DNA of 64,000 bases from JAFGSI01 sp041287425 (lineage in GTDB: Bacteria; Chloroflexota; Anaerolineae; Anaerolineales; Villigracilaceae): NCBI GenBank assembly GCA_041287425.1, contig JBEULG010000034.1:57156-121155 (forward strand), in the 5' to 3' direction. The notes beneath the pieces were generated by a model. The model did not search any database. It was not told the DNA's origin and worked only from the letters and a program-made list of their open reading frames with translations. This document shows positions 22,773-31,337 of this stretch, piece by piece. Within the stretch, counting starts at the first letter, position 1, and every line of letters begins with the position of its first letter. Position numbers and translations under genes: made by a program.

Positions 22773-24667
22773 CATCTCCAACTGCTACCATCACGGAATT
22801 TGCCAGTGAAACACTGCCAGGGCGAGACGCCGAGATACTCATGGCAGAATACGGCAATTATGACCAGGCCACCTGGCGGGAGGATGCCGAGATCATTGCT
22901 ACCGCCATGCTCAACGGTATCCTCCCTGACATTCCGGTCACTACTGAGCCGTGGCTGACACTTTACCGGGCTGCCGAACAAGACCCACAGCGTTTGGAAG
23001 ATGCCGTCTATGACACGCTGAACACTCAGTATCAGGGGGAGTTGCAAGTCGCCATTTATAGTTTCTTGTCGCTGATGGTACAACGTATCGCCGCCCGCTA
23101 CAATGCGATGAAATTGGGCGCACAGGCCAACCAGCAAAAACGGCAACGGATTACGTCACGATTGATTGAATCCCCAGACCCAAAACTAAAACGCGCCATC
23201 GAAAATGAACTCATCCCAGACAAACGTCCAGCCGTTATTCGCCACGGGAACATCGAGGCGATGGTCATCGAGTGGCTGGCGCGACACGGGAAATTTGTAC
23301 GAAGTGACGACCAACTCTATTACCTGTACCGGGACAACCACGTCCTCTACGACATGGACACCGAGCGCTGGGAGGCATTCCTGCACACGCTGACGGGCGT
23401 TAATCCGGCGATGCAGGCCTTCGGACTGATCACCAGTGCAGCGAAGACCGCAGCCAGCAACAATGCCGAAACAGTCCCGGTTGTCAAGTTTTCCCATTAC
23501 GACAGGGATACCCGAACACTGCGGGTATCTCGTTTTGACGGAACGGTGTACGTGCTGGACGGTGACGAAATCACCACCGAGACCAACGGCGAGGGGCCAG
23601 TGCTGTTCTACGATTTTCCCCTGTGGCAGCCATACCAATTAGAGCCAACCGATCAAGAATATTTGGAAACCATCAGCCAGATGCCGTTTTGGAAAGACCG
23701 CTCCGATTTGTACGGCTGGATTTTCCAAACCTGGATACAGACATTGTTTTTTACCGAACTCTGCCCAACCCGCCCGATCATCGTTATTTTGGGTGAAAAG
23801 GGCAGCGGCAAGAGTATGGCGCTCCGCGTGCTGATGAAACTTTTGTTCGGCCCCATGGCCGACATTTCTGGTGTACCGGAAAAACCAGACGCGCTCACCG
23901 TCGCAGCGCACTACTACCATCTCTACGTCATGGACAACATGGACACATTGGACGCCTGGATGCGTGACAAACTGGCGCGCATTTCAACCGGCGCAACAGA
24001 CGAGTACAGGAAACTATTCACGTCTAAAGAGATGGGAATTATCCGCTACCGTACCTGGCTGGCCATCACGGCACGCACACCCGACACCCTGCGACGCGAT
24101 GACCTGGCCGACCGCGTCATCATCCTGCCGCTGAAGCGCATTCCAGACGACCAACGCGGGCGGGAACTCAACTTCAATGAGTGGATCGAGCGCAACCGTA
24201 ACGCGTTCTGGTTCGACCTGCTCCAGCGGCTGAACCGGATTGTGGCCGAACTGCGCGCCGGGTCCATCCCACAGGCCAGCCCGCTACGCATGGCGGACTG
24301 GGAGGCCCTGGGGCGCATTATCAGCCAGATCGACAATAAAGAGCCACTGTGGGATGAAATTGTGAACATCATCAAAGGCGAACAGCGCAACTTCCTGGCT
24401 GAGGGTGAGGTAATCATCGAAGCCATCGAAGCCTGGCTGCAGCTGCCGGGAAACCTGAAGCGCTGGGTTTCGGCGCGGGAACTCTATAACGAAGCACAAT
24501 ACGCGCTCTTCGGGAACAACAAGCCGGATACGGATTGGCCGAGGAGTGTAAAGTCATTTAGTTATCGTTTGCGAAATTTACATGACTACCTAAAGCAACG
24601 ATTTGACATGGAGAAAGTAGAAAATGCGCGCACAAAGAATCTCAGGTACTGCTTTGAACATGTGTAA
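22769..24667 (+). CDS. Replicative helicase-like AAA/SF3 ATPase
   Basis: A 632-residue replication protein. Walker A is GEKGSGKS at about residue 345, followed by a Walker-B-like LYVMDNMD (~388) and a sensor segment WLAITARTPDTLRRDDLADRVIILPL. The layout of a poorly conserved N half, ATPase core and a C-terminal helical DNA-binding end fits phage or plasmid SF3-like helicases that normally follow a primase. No primase motif is visible; primase activity is supplied by the gene on the other side of the origin. The iteron origin starts directly at its stop codon. Confidence 0.75.
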   Translation: MTSPTATITEFASETLPGRDAEILMAEYGNYDQATWREDAEIIATAMLNGILPDIPVTTEPWLTLYRAAEQDPQRLEDAVYDTLNTQYQGELQVAIYSFLSLMVQRIAARYNAMKLGAQANQQKRQRITSRLIESPDPKLKRAIENELIPDKRPAVIRHGNIEAMVIEWLARHGKFVRSDDQLYYLYRDNHVLYDMDTERWEAFLHTLTGVNPAMQAFGLITSAAKTAASNNAETVPVVKFSHYDRDTRTLRVSRFDGTVYVLDGDEITTETNGEGPVLFYDFPLWQPYQLEPTDQEYLETISQMPFWKDRSDLYGWIFQTWIQTLFFTELCPTRPIIVILGEKGSGKSMALRVLMKLLFGPMADISGVPEKPDALTVAAHYYHLYVMDNMDTLDAWMRDKLARISTGATDEYRKLFTSKEMGIIRYRTWLAITARTPDTLRRDDLADRVIILPLKRIPDDQRGRELNFNEWIERNRNAFWFDLLQRLNRIVAELRAGSIPQASPLRMADWEALGRIISQIDNKEPLWDEIVNIIKGEQRNFLAEGEVIIEAIEAWLQLPGNLKRWVSARELYNEAQYALFGNNKPDTDWPRSVKSFSYRLRNLHDYLKQRFDMEKVENARTKNLRYCFEHV

Positions 24668-24876
24668 TTCGCGGTATTCGCGGTATTCCAAAGGCGTTTT
24701 TCTATTAATTGGAATTTTTCTACATGTCTTATCGGTATTAATGCATAACAAATACCGTAAATACCGCGCGGTATTAGCAGTATTTCACATACTAGTATCT
24801 AACTTGATTGCGTGTTGTATGGTGATGAATTTTTATATTAATTGAAAATCGCCTTACAAATACCGCGAATACCGCG
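24667..24876. other. Putative replication origin with nine-base iterons
   Basis: Two tandem CGCGGTATT units (24670-24687) are mirrored by two tandem AATACCGCG units (24859-24876). Centrally, AATACCGCGCGGTATT (24760-24775) is a perfect 16-bp palindrome made of one unit in each direction. Degenerate copies lie at 24732, 24750 and 24777. The stretches between are very A+T-rich. The interval is non-coding and lies between the helicase and primase genes. Frames crossing it are not protein-like. Confidence 0.75.
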
Positions 24877-24890
24877 AGACTGGAATTTTC

Positions 24891-25751
24891 ATGATGAACC
24901 CCTACGTCCAAAGATTCTACCAGACCGGCTTCTCTATAGTACCTTTGGAATATCGCTCCAAAAAGCCGCTTGTGAAATGGTCTGAATTTCAGACAGCACA
25001 ACCTGACGCCGCTTTACTCAGCCGCTGGTTTTCCGGTCAGGTCAATCTGGGAATTGTGACCGGGTACAGCAATTTGACGGTGATTGACTTCGACAACTTT
25101 ACTGAGTTCGCCAGGTGGCAAAAGTGGATTACCGGCCTTTCTAATTACGCCATTGTTTCGCGAGCGTTCCAGGTACGCTCCCGGCGCGGGGTACATGTCT
25201 ATTTCCGGGTTCTTCAGCCGGAGCGCAACCGGCACATTGACAAGGTCGATATCAAGGGGCGGTATGGACTGGTCACGGGTCCAGGGAGCGTCCACGAGAG
25301 CGGGATTGTCTACCAGCCGCTCAACGCGTTTTTCATTCCGACCGTCGAGGCATTGTCAGATGTTCTTCCTGCACAATTGCTACTCAGTGGCCAGGATATT
25401 AGTCCTGTGGTGAGCCTTCCCGATTTGCCGAAATCGACAAATGACCCGTGGGAAGCGGCGGAGATGGGCGGTGCGGCGCCGGGTGAGGATTTAGTGTCGA
25501 AAGTGAGAGATGCTTTCAAGATAGAGCAGTTTTTCAAAACGCCTCTTCACAAGTCTGGAACGCACTTTTACGTTACTCAGTGCCCATTTCATGATGATCA
25601 AAAGCCGTCCTTTTGGATCGATACTGAGCACCAGGTGTGCGGGTGTTTTGTCTGCAATTTTCCCAAGCCGCTGGATGTAATCAATCTGTATGGGATGCTC
25701 TATGGTTTGAACAATCGGGATGCGATTTTGACGTTGGCGAGGATGACGTGA
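24891..25751 (+). CDS. Primase-polymerase with CHC2-type zinc finger
   Basis: A 286-residue primase. The N-terminal ~190 residues match the bifunctional primase/polymerase (Prim-Pol) family: GFSIVPLEYRSKKPLVKW, LGIVTGYSNLTVIDFDNF with the metal Asp pair, and GRYGLVTGPGSVHESG. The C-terminal ~70 residues are a DnaG-like zinc finger (CPFHDDQKPSFWID and GCFVC). The protein stops after this finger, so no helicase is fused; the SF3-like gene upstream supplies it. ATG 24891 or 24894 may start it. GTGA overlap couples the next gene. Confidence 0.85.
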   Translation: MMNPYVQRFYQTGFSIVPLEYRSKKPLVKWSEFQTAQPDAALLSRWFSGQVNLGIVTGYSNLTVIDFDNFTEFARWQKWITGLSNYAIVSRAFQVRSRRGVHVYFRVLQPERNRHIDKVDIKGRYGLVTGPGSVHESGIVYQPLNAFFIPTVEALSDVLPAQLLLSGQDISPVVSLPDLPKSTNDPWEAAEMGGAAPGEDLVSKVRDAFKIEQFFKTPLHKSGTHFYVTQCPFHDDQKPSFWIDTEHQVCGCFVCNFPKPLDVINLYGMLYGLNNRDAILTLARMT

Positions 25752-25936
25752 ATCTGGAAATTTCCCAAGAAGACGCGGCGGTTTTGGATGCGATCCGGCA
25801 GGTCAAGGAAATGACCGGCTTTGGGAGGGTGATTGTTGAGATCAAAGACGGTCGTGTGCGCCTGATTGAGGTTAGTTCAACTGTTCTACTTCGCCGAAAT
25901 GATGGTAAAATAGAGAAGGATGCTCACGAGGCATGA
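25748..25936 (+). CDS. Small DUF2292/YezD-like protein
   Basis: A 62-residue protein starting at GTG 25748, which overlaps the primase stop. The core AAVLDAIRQVKEMTGFGRVIVEIKDGRVRLIEV matches the short beta-hairpin 'G.v.I.IKDGRVv.IE' layout of DUF2292-type proteins. The function of that family is unknown; copies occur in phages and near sulphur-metabolism genes. The upstream codons of the same frame overlap the primase and were discarded. Confidence 0.55.
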   Translation: MNLEISQEDAAVLDAIRQVKEMTGFGRVIVEIKDGRVRLIEVSSTVLLRRNDGKIEKDAHEA

Positions 25937-25978
25937 ACCCGGAGCGGTCGAAATGACTGTCTCCGGGGTTTTTGTTTT
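25906..25978 (+). promoter_or_regulatory. Leader A: promoter followed at once by a GNRA hairpin with T tail
   Basis: TAAAAT (25906-25911) is followed after 24 nt by a hairpin at 25936-25970: AACCCGGAG pairs with CTCCGGGGTT, with an inner CGGTC-GAAA-TGACTG stem. Then comes TTTTTGTTTT. This is a rho-independent terminator between a promoter and the terminase genes. Its closest match is Leader B at 30929-31010. Confidence 0.6.
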
Positions 25979-25986
25979 GAGGTGAC

Positions 25987-26376
25987 ATGGCACGAAAGAA
26001 ATTCGAGAAGGATAAGATTGCTCAAATCATTGTCGAGGCAATTTTTACGAATGTCCGCGATACGGCAAATAAGTACGGGATTGCGGAGAGAACGATTGAA
26101 AGATGGCGCGATAAGGTCTCGATTGATACAGAATTGGCGAGATTGGTCGAGATTAAAAAGCGCACCTTTCAGCGCCGCTGGGTGGAGGAGGCGGGCGCGT
26201 TTATCAGCCAGGGTTTCAAATATCTGCACGAGGCTGCCAACTCGCCGAATCTTTCCGCCGAGATGATCCATGCTATTGCCGGCGCGATGAAGATTGCCAG
26301 TGAAATCATCACCATTCGCGAGGTTTTAGATGCTCGACTCTCTGGACAGGATCGAGAGGACGATACGCAGGATTGA
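25987..26376 (+). CDS. terS: Terminase small subunit-like protein
   Basis: A 129-residue DNA-binding protein starting MARKKFEKDKIAQIIVEAIF. The N terminus has a helix-turn-helix (TNVRDTANKYGIAERTIERWRDK), the rest is helical (EEAGAFISQGFKYLHEAAN). This is the usual small-terminase layout and position, directly overlapping terL by 47 nt. It would recognise the packaging site. AGGTGAC precedes ATG 25987. Confidence 0.7.
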   Translation: MARKKFEKDKIAQIIVEAIFTNVRDTANKYGIAERTIERWRDKVSIDTELARLVEIKKRTFQRRWVEEAGAFISQGFKYLHEAANSPNLSAEMIHAIAGAMKIASEIITIREVLDARLSGQDREDDTQD

Positions 26377-27730
26377 GCGCTGGGTGCCGAAGTCGGGGCC
26401 GATGGTCGGGCAGATGGACTACGGCGAGTGGCTGCGGGCGGTGTCACCAGCGTACAAGTGGGATTGGTCCTATATTGCGTTCCTGCGCGCCGAGTTGGAG
26501 GCAGTGGCTGATGGACAAACAAAACGGCTGATGGTCATGATGCCGCCGCGACACGGGAAGACCGCGACCGCGACCGTGCGGTTTCCGGTGTGGTGGATGG
26601 AGAAAAGGCCCGGTTTGCGGGTTATTGTAGCGGCGTACAACCAGACGCTGGCAAACAAGTTCAGCCGTATGAGCCGCAAACTGGCGCAGATGCGCCTGGG
26701 CCTGCGTGAGGACCGGCGGGCGGTCGAGGAGTGGATGACGGCGACAGGATGTTGGTACAGAGCCGTTGGGGTTGGTGGCGGAATCACGGGCATGGGCGCC
26801 GACCTGATTATGATTGACGACCCGATCAAGAGCCGCGAAGAGGCACAATCCTACACCTACCGCGAGAAGGTGTGGGATTGGTACACAAATGACCTGTACA
26901 CGCGCCTGGAGCCAGACGCCGCGATGATCCTGGTGATGACCAGATGGCACGAGGACGACCTGGCAGGCAGGATATTGAGTAGCGCAGAGGGCGAAAATTG
27001 GCGTGTGGTCCGCCTGCCGGCGCTGGCCGAGGAAGGCGATCTGCTGGGACGCCGCGAGGGGGAGGCCCTGAACCCGGAGCGGTATCCGGTGGAGGAACTG
27101 CTCAAGATCAAAGCCGTGCTGGGGTCGTGGGCGTTTGAGGCGCTCTACCAGCAGCGTCCGATGCCGCCAGAGGGCGGGCTGTTCAAGCGGGAGTGGTTCG
27201 GCAAATTCGTTGATGCGATCCCGGCGCAGGTTGAGGCGCGGGTGCGCTACTGGGATAGGGCAGCCACCGCAGACGACGGCGACTACACGGTCGGCGTGCG
27301 CATGAGCCGCGCCGACGGGGTGTACTACATCGAGGATGTCACACGAGGCCGCTGGTCACCCGGTGAACGCGATAAGGTGATCAAGCAGTGCGCCGAGACT
27401 GACCCCGACGGGACGCAAATCTGGCTGGAACAGGAGCCGGGGTCGAGCGGCGTGGACAGCGTGCAGGCGCTGATCCGCTTGCTAGCGGGATACTCAGTAC
27501 ATGCGGACCGCGTCACGGGGAGCAAGGTCACGCGCGCTGAGCCGTTGGCGGCACAGTGCGAGGCGGGCAATGTGGTGCTGGTCAAGGGGCACTGGAACGC
27601 GTTGTTTCTTGATGAACTGCTGGTGTTTCCGAACGGCCAGCACGATGACCAGGTTGACGCGGCCAGCGGTGCGTTCAGCAAATTGGCCGTGCCAAGCCGC
27701 GTAGAGTACGGCGAAACTATTTGGAGATAG
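26330..27730 (+). CDS. terL: Terminase large subunit
   Basis: A 466-residue packaging motor and nuclease. The ATPase motif is MMPPRHGKT (~70-78), the Walker B is LIMIDDPI (~160) and the coupling motif is VMTRWHEDDLAGR. The nuclease domain (RVRYWDRAATADDGDYTVGV ... HDDQVDAASGA) follows. Length and order match the Terminase_6C group. The gene starts inside terS and ends 3 nt before the portal gene. Confidence 0.93.
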   Translation: MLDSLDRIERTIRRIERWVPKSGPMVGQMDYGEWLRAVSPAYKWDWSYIAFLRAELEAVADGQTKRLMVMMPPRHGKTATATVRFPVWWMEKRPGLRVIVAAYNQTLANKFSRMSRKLAQMRLGLREDRRAVEEWMTATGCWYRAVGVGGGITGMGADLIMIDDPIKSREEAQSYTYREKVWDWYTNDLYTRLEPDAAMILVMTRWHEDDLAGRILSSAEGENWRVVRLPALAEEGDLLGRREGEALNPERYPVEELLKIKAVLGSWAFEALYQQRPMPPEGGLFKREWFGKFVDAIPAQVEARVRYWDRAATADDGDYTVGVRMSRADGVYYIEDVTRGRWSPGERDKVIKQCAETDPDGTQIWLEQEPGSSGVDSVQALIRLLAGYSVHADRVTGSKVTRAEPLAAQCEAGNVVLVKGHWNALFLDELLVFPNGQHDDQVDAASGAFSKLAVPSRVEYGETIWR

Positions 27731-27733
27731 AAC

Positions 27734-29047
27734 ATGTTACCGAATGTGATTTACTCAAGTCTTTTAGATGTTCTCGGACGCGATGAACAATCGCGGGTCG
27801 AGGTGATGCGCCGGCGGTGGGAGGCGTATTACGGCAAACTCCCACCGGTGCTAAAAGTGCGGCCCGGGCAGATGGACGACAATGTGCGCATCAATTATGC
27901 ACGGATGATTGTCGATAAGGGTGTGTCGTTCCTGTTTGGCCAGGATGTTGGATTCGAGATTGACGAGGTCGAGGAAACGGACGCGGAGCAGTGGCTGAGT
28001 GCGGTGTGGCAAGCCAACCGCAAGATGAGCCTACTCCAAACTGCGGCGCTGGTCGGCGGCGTGACGGGGCATGTGTTTGTCAAGATTGTACCGGCGGACC
28101 CGTATCCGCGGCTGATTGTGATTGACCCGGAGACAGTGACGATGAGCCTGGCGCCCGATGACGCTCAGCAAATACTGAGTTATCAGATTTCGTATACCGA
28201 ACAAGACCCGAAGACCAAAAAACCGGTCGGCATCCGCCAGGTCATTGAGCGGGATGGATTGCACTGGCGGATTGTTGACCAGGTCGGCGATCTGGAGCGG
28301 TTGACCTGGTCAACGGTGAACGAGGCGGTTTGGCCATATGAGTTTAGTCCGATTGTTGATTGCCAGAACCTGCCAGCACCAGGTGAGTTTTGGGGCCAGA
28401 GCGACCTGGAGGATGACGTCATTGAGATTATCCGTGCGATCAACTTCATTGCCAGCAACACGGCGCGGATTATCCGATTCCATGCGCACCCGAAGACATG
28501 GGGGCGTGGGTTTACGGCGAAAGATTTGCGGATTGGCGTAGATGAGACAATCATCTTGCCCGGAGAGAACGGGGAATTACGTAATCTCGAAATGCAGAGC
28601 GACCTGGCGAGCAGCCTGCGGTATCTCGACATGCTGCGTCAGGCGCTGCACGAGATAAGCCGCGTGCCTGAGGTTGCGACTGGAAATCTTGATCAGGCAG
28701 GGTCGCTATCTGGCGTTGCTCTGCAAATCCTGTATCAGCCGCTGCTCGAAAAGACGAATACCAAGCGATTGCTCTATGGCGATATGTTGATTGAACTGAA
28801 CCGCCGCTTGCTGGCGATTGGCGGCTTTGGAGATGAGCTGCACACAGCATTGCACTGGCAGGAGGTGCTGCCGCAAGACCCGATGCAAGAGCGCCAGGCG
28901 GCGCTGATTGACATACAATTGGGCGTCAGTCAGGATACGCTGCTGCAGCGGCTAGGGTATGATCCTGACCTGGAGCGGCAGAAGCGCGAGGCGGCCAGCG
29001 CGGATTTGGGTGAGCAGCTGCTAATGGCGTTTGATAAAGGTCAGTGA
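27734..29047 (+). CDS. Portal protein, SPP1 gp6-like
   Basis: A 437-residue portal protein. The N-terminal VRPGQMDDNVRINYARMIVDKGVSFLFG and the clip region DLEDDVIEIIRAINFIASN are typical of the Phage_prot_Gp6 family. It forms the 12-mer ring for DNA packaging at one capsid vertex. TGATG overlap with the MuF gene. Confidence 0.9.
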   Translation: MLPNVIYSSLLDVLGRDEQSRVEVMRRRWEAYYGKLPPVLKVRPGQMDDNVRINYARMIVDKGVSFLFGQDVGFEIDEVEETDAEQWLSAVWQANRKMSLLQTAALVGGVTGHVFVKIVPADPYPRLIVIDPETVTMSLAPDDAQQILSYQISYTEQDPKTKKPVGIRQVIERDGLHWRIVDQVGDLERLTWSTVNEAVWPYEFSPIVDCQNLPAPGEFWGQSDLEDDVIEIIRAINFIASNTARIIRFHAHPKTWGRGFTAKDLRIGVDETIILPGENGELRNLEMQSDLASSLRYLDMLRQALHEISRVPEVATGNLDQAGSLSGVALQILYQPLLEKTNTKRLLYGDMLIELNRRLLAIGGFGDELHTALHWQEVLPQDPMQERQAALIDIQLGVSQDTLLQRLGYDPDLERQKREAASADLGEQLLMAFDKGQ

Positions 29048-30678
29048 TGCCAGAGGGTGAAATCTTCGATGCCATCGAACGCTTCCGCCGCGAGTTGCTG
29101 GCCAATGAGCGCCAAGCAGCAAGCGAGATGGTGCGCGTTTACGGCGAGGCGTGGAAGCGAATCGGGCAGGAATTGGATCACCTGCAAGTCGAATACGAGG
29201 CGGCAAAGGCGCGCGGTGAGCGGCCAGATGCCGACTGGATATTCCGCTTCAACCGCGCCAGGGCATTCCGTGACCAGGTAGAGCGCGAGCTGCTAGCATT
29301 TGCCCAGTATGCCGAGGGCAAGGTGCGGGAGCAGCAACTGGAAGCCATCGAAGCAGCGGAGCGGCACGCAGAAGAGCTGACAAGACGAGCGTTGGGTAAG
29401 CCACCGGCAGGGCTGGTAGTTGACTGGAACAGGATTGACCGTGTTGCGGTGGAGACAATTTTGGGAATGGTGCAAGTGAACAGCCCGCTTCACCGTCTGT
29501 TACTGAGTATCAGCCGAGAGGGAGCGCAAGCAGCAGAGGATGCGCTGGTGCAGGGGATGCTGCTGGGGCAAAATCCGCGCGAGGTGGCGCGGGCGATGCG
29601 CCGGGCGCTTGGCACGACACTGAGTAGGGCACTGACAATTGCGCGGACGGAGACGCTCAGAGCACATCGGGAAGCAACCAGGGCAAGTTACCAGGCGAAC
29701 AGTGATGTTGTGAAAGGTTGGGTCTGGCACAGCGCGGCGGATGAGCGGACGTGCGCGGCATGTTGGGCGATGCACGGGACAGAGCATCGGCTGGATGAGA
29801 TACTAGACGACCATCCCAACGGGCGGTGTGCAATGATTCCGAAGACCCGCACTTGGGCAGAGATTGGCAGACAATACGGGATTGATCTGTCTGATATTCC
29901 TGATACCAATCCGCAGATCGAACTTGGTGTGTCATTGTTTGAGAAATTGTCGCAGGAACAGCAAATTAAAATCTTGGGGCCGGCAAAATATGCGGCGTGG
30001 CGAGATGGCAAGTTTGCACTGAGTGACATTGTTGGGCGGGCACGCTCGCGAGAATGGGGAACGCATCGGTATGAGAAGAGCCTGGCGGAGTTGTTGGGCG
30101 CTGAGAAAGCCAAAGGATATACGCGTTTGGCGCTAATGGGAGCAGCAAAGGACGCAGGTCAATACTCAGTGTCGGATTTGATTCGGATTGCGGGGCTGGG
30201 ATTACGCGAGCTGAATGACGATGAATTACAAAGGATTGTTGAGAAAATTACAAAGGCGGGCTTTAACCGAGAACATTCAAGTTTGGTAAAGCCAGAAATG
30301 GCAGGCATTTTTTGGGGTGGAAAATACTTGAAAGTGGGAGAGCGCTTGCCGACAGACGAATGGCATTTTGTCAAGCATGTTCTGGTAAGGCAGGAATGGC
30401 CGGAGGGAACGTCGCTGACCGGTTATCTTGACAGTTTGCGTGCTGTAATTCGGAATCCTGAAAGTGGTATAATGATTTCAAAGTACCAAGGTATTTACTG
30501 GCAGGTTGCTTTTATTATGCAGAGCGGAGAATATCGCGGCGTTGGCGGCGGTGATTTTATTCTGGTGGAGTACCGCGATGGTTACGGATTTTGGATAACA
30601 GGATTTCAACCAGTTGATTTGCAGAGACAGTTACAATCCTATCGGAGTGATATACGATGGCTGCGCAAGATAAAGTAG
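29044..30678 (+). CDS. MuF-type minor head protein with toxin-like C-terminal extension
   Basis: 544 residues. The MuF core lies at about 150-270 (ARTETLRAHREATRASYQANS, WVWHSAADERTCAACWAMHG with the CxxC zinc pair, HPNGRCAM). Plain MuF proteins end soon after this. Here about 160 further residues follow (~385-544), rich in aromatic beta strands with a conserved-looking H-x2-K-H (WHFVKHVLVRQEW) and GGGDFILVEYRDGYGFWITGF. This resembles the exchangeable nuclease-toxin ends of MuF polymorphic toxins, perhaps of the barnase/EndoU/ColicinE5/RelE class. The next gene, overlapping by 22 nt, is a candidate immunity gene. Confidence 0.8.
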   Translation: MMPEGEIFDAIERFRRELLANERQAASEMVRVYGEAWKRIGQELDHLQVEYEAAKARGERPDADWIFRFNRARAFRDQVERELLAFAQYAEGKVREQQLEAIEAAERHAEELTRRALGKPPAGLVVDWNRIDRVAVETILGMVQVNSPLHRLLLSISREGAQAAEDALVQGMLLGQNPREVARAMRRALGTTLSRALTIARTETLRAHREATRASYQANSDVVKGWVWHSAADERTCAACWAMHGTEHRLDEILDDHPNGRCAMIPKTRTWAEIGRQYGIDLSDIPDTNPQIELGVSLFEKLSQEQQIKILGPAKYAAWRDGKFALSDIVGRARSREWGTHRYEKSLAELLGAEKAKGYTRLALMGAAKDAGQYSVSDLIRIAGLGLRELNDDELQRIVEKITKAGFNREHSSLVKPEMAGIFWGGKYLKVGERLPTDEWHFVKHVLVRQEWPEGTSLTGYLDSLRAVIRNPESGIMISKYQGIYWQVAFIMQSGEYRGVGGGDFILVEYRDGYGFWITGFQPVDLQRQLQSYRSDIRWLRKIK

Positions 30679-30917
30679 ATGTGTTTCTAAAGACGATTGC
30701 CGGGCAAATAGAAACGCTTGAGCAAGGAGTTTTCGATTTAAGCGACGAGACCGGTTTTTACACATTGGCTACAGACTGGCAGGAAGCACTGAGTATGGTT
30801 GAAGTATTGGAACAAAATCGAAATACGTTGACACAGGAACAGGCGAAAAGGTTGGGTGAATTGCTGAACAGGTTGAAAGAGGTTATGCCAATTGCTAAAA
30901 AATTGAATCTTGTCTGA
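30657..30917 (+). CDS. Small helical protein, candidate immunity partner of the MuF extension
   Basis: 86 residues, acidic and almost fully helical (DKVDVFLKTIAGQIETLEQG, ALSMVEVLEQNRNTLTQEQ, LGELLNRLKEVMPIAKKL). It begins inside the MuF gene, so translation is coupled. Immunity proteins of polymorphic toxins have this size and position. No direct homology is recognised. One CACTGAGTA copy lies at 30787. The next gene stands behind a separate promoter. Confidence 0.5.
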   Translation: MAAQDKVDVFLKTIAGQIETLEQGVFDLSDETGFYTLATDWQEALSMVEVLEQNRNTLTQEQAKRLGELLNRLKEVMPIAKKLNLV

Positions 30918-30928
30918 AAAATTTGTGC

Positions 30929-31010
30929 TATAATCTAATTGATTGATTGCTCGACCGAGGCATAGAACCCGGAGCAATGCCGAAAGGTGTTGCGTCCGGG
31001 TTTTTGTTTT
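30929..31010 (+). promoter_or_regulatory. Leader B: extended -10 promoter followed by a GNRA hairpin with T tail
   Basis: TGC-TATAAT (30926-30934) is an extended -10 box. After 31 nt a long hairpin begins (30966-31002): AACCCGGA pairs with TCCGGGTT and the inner stem GCAATGCC-GAAA-GGTGTTGC is fully paired, followed by TTTTTGTTTT. It precedes the scaffold and capsid genes. Leader A shares GAACCCGGAG, the GAAA loop and the tail. Confidence 0.65.
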
Positions 31011-31022
31011 GTGAGGTGCGTG

Positions 31023-31337
31023 ATGGCTGTAAGCGATAAGCCGTGGAGCAGATTTAGTGAAAGTGATTACAACGATGAGCAGTGGTACGAGGCGTGCCTG
31101 ATCAAGCCGCCAAAATCGGAATACACAGCGAAGGCACAGGCGAAGTTGCCGGTGCGCGAGCCGGACGGCACGCTTAATCGCAATGGAGTACACGCAGCGG
31201 CGGCGGCGCTGGCCGGAGCGCGAGGCGGGGTGAAGGCTACGCCTGATGAAAAGCGCAAGGCGGCGCGGGCGCTGTTGCGATTGTATCGAGAACTGGAGGA
31301 AGAGCCTCCAGAATCTATCAAACGATTAGCGGAGTAG
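31023..31337 (+). CDS. Phage head-region protein of unknown function (DUF6582-like end)
   Basis: 104 residues starting MAVSDKPWSRFSESDYNDEQW. It contains LNRNGVHAAAAALAGARGG and an acidic tail (ELEEEPPESIKRLAE). The NGVHAAAAALAGARGG segment occurs in phage proteins near prohead proteases (DUF6582-like); no protease domain is present here. GTGAGGTG precedes ATG 31023. The nucleotides coding the acidic tail are nearly repeated at the end of the next gene. Confidence 0.6.
   Translation: MAVSDKPWSRFSESDYNDEQWYEACLIKPPKSEYTAKAQAKLPVREPDGTLNRNGVHAAAAALAGARGGVKATPDEKRKAARALLRLYRELEEEPPESIKRLAE

Noticed and set aside
24624..24845. 73-codon frame across the iteron region
   Set aside because: It begins inside the helicase gene, its codons are the iterons and A+T-rich DNA, and it has no ribosome site.
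22941..25626. TACTGAGCC, TACTCAGCC and TACTGAGCA near-copies
   Set aside because: They lack the last T of the core; counted as one-mismatch forms, not as motif copies.
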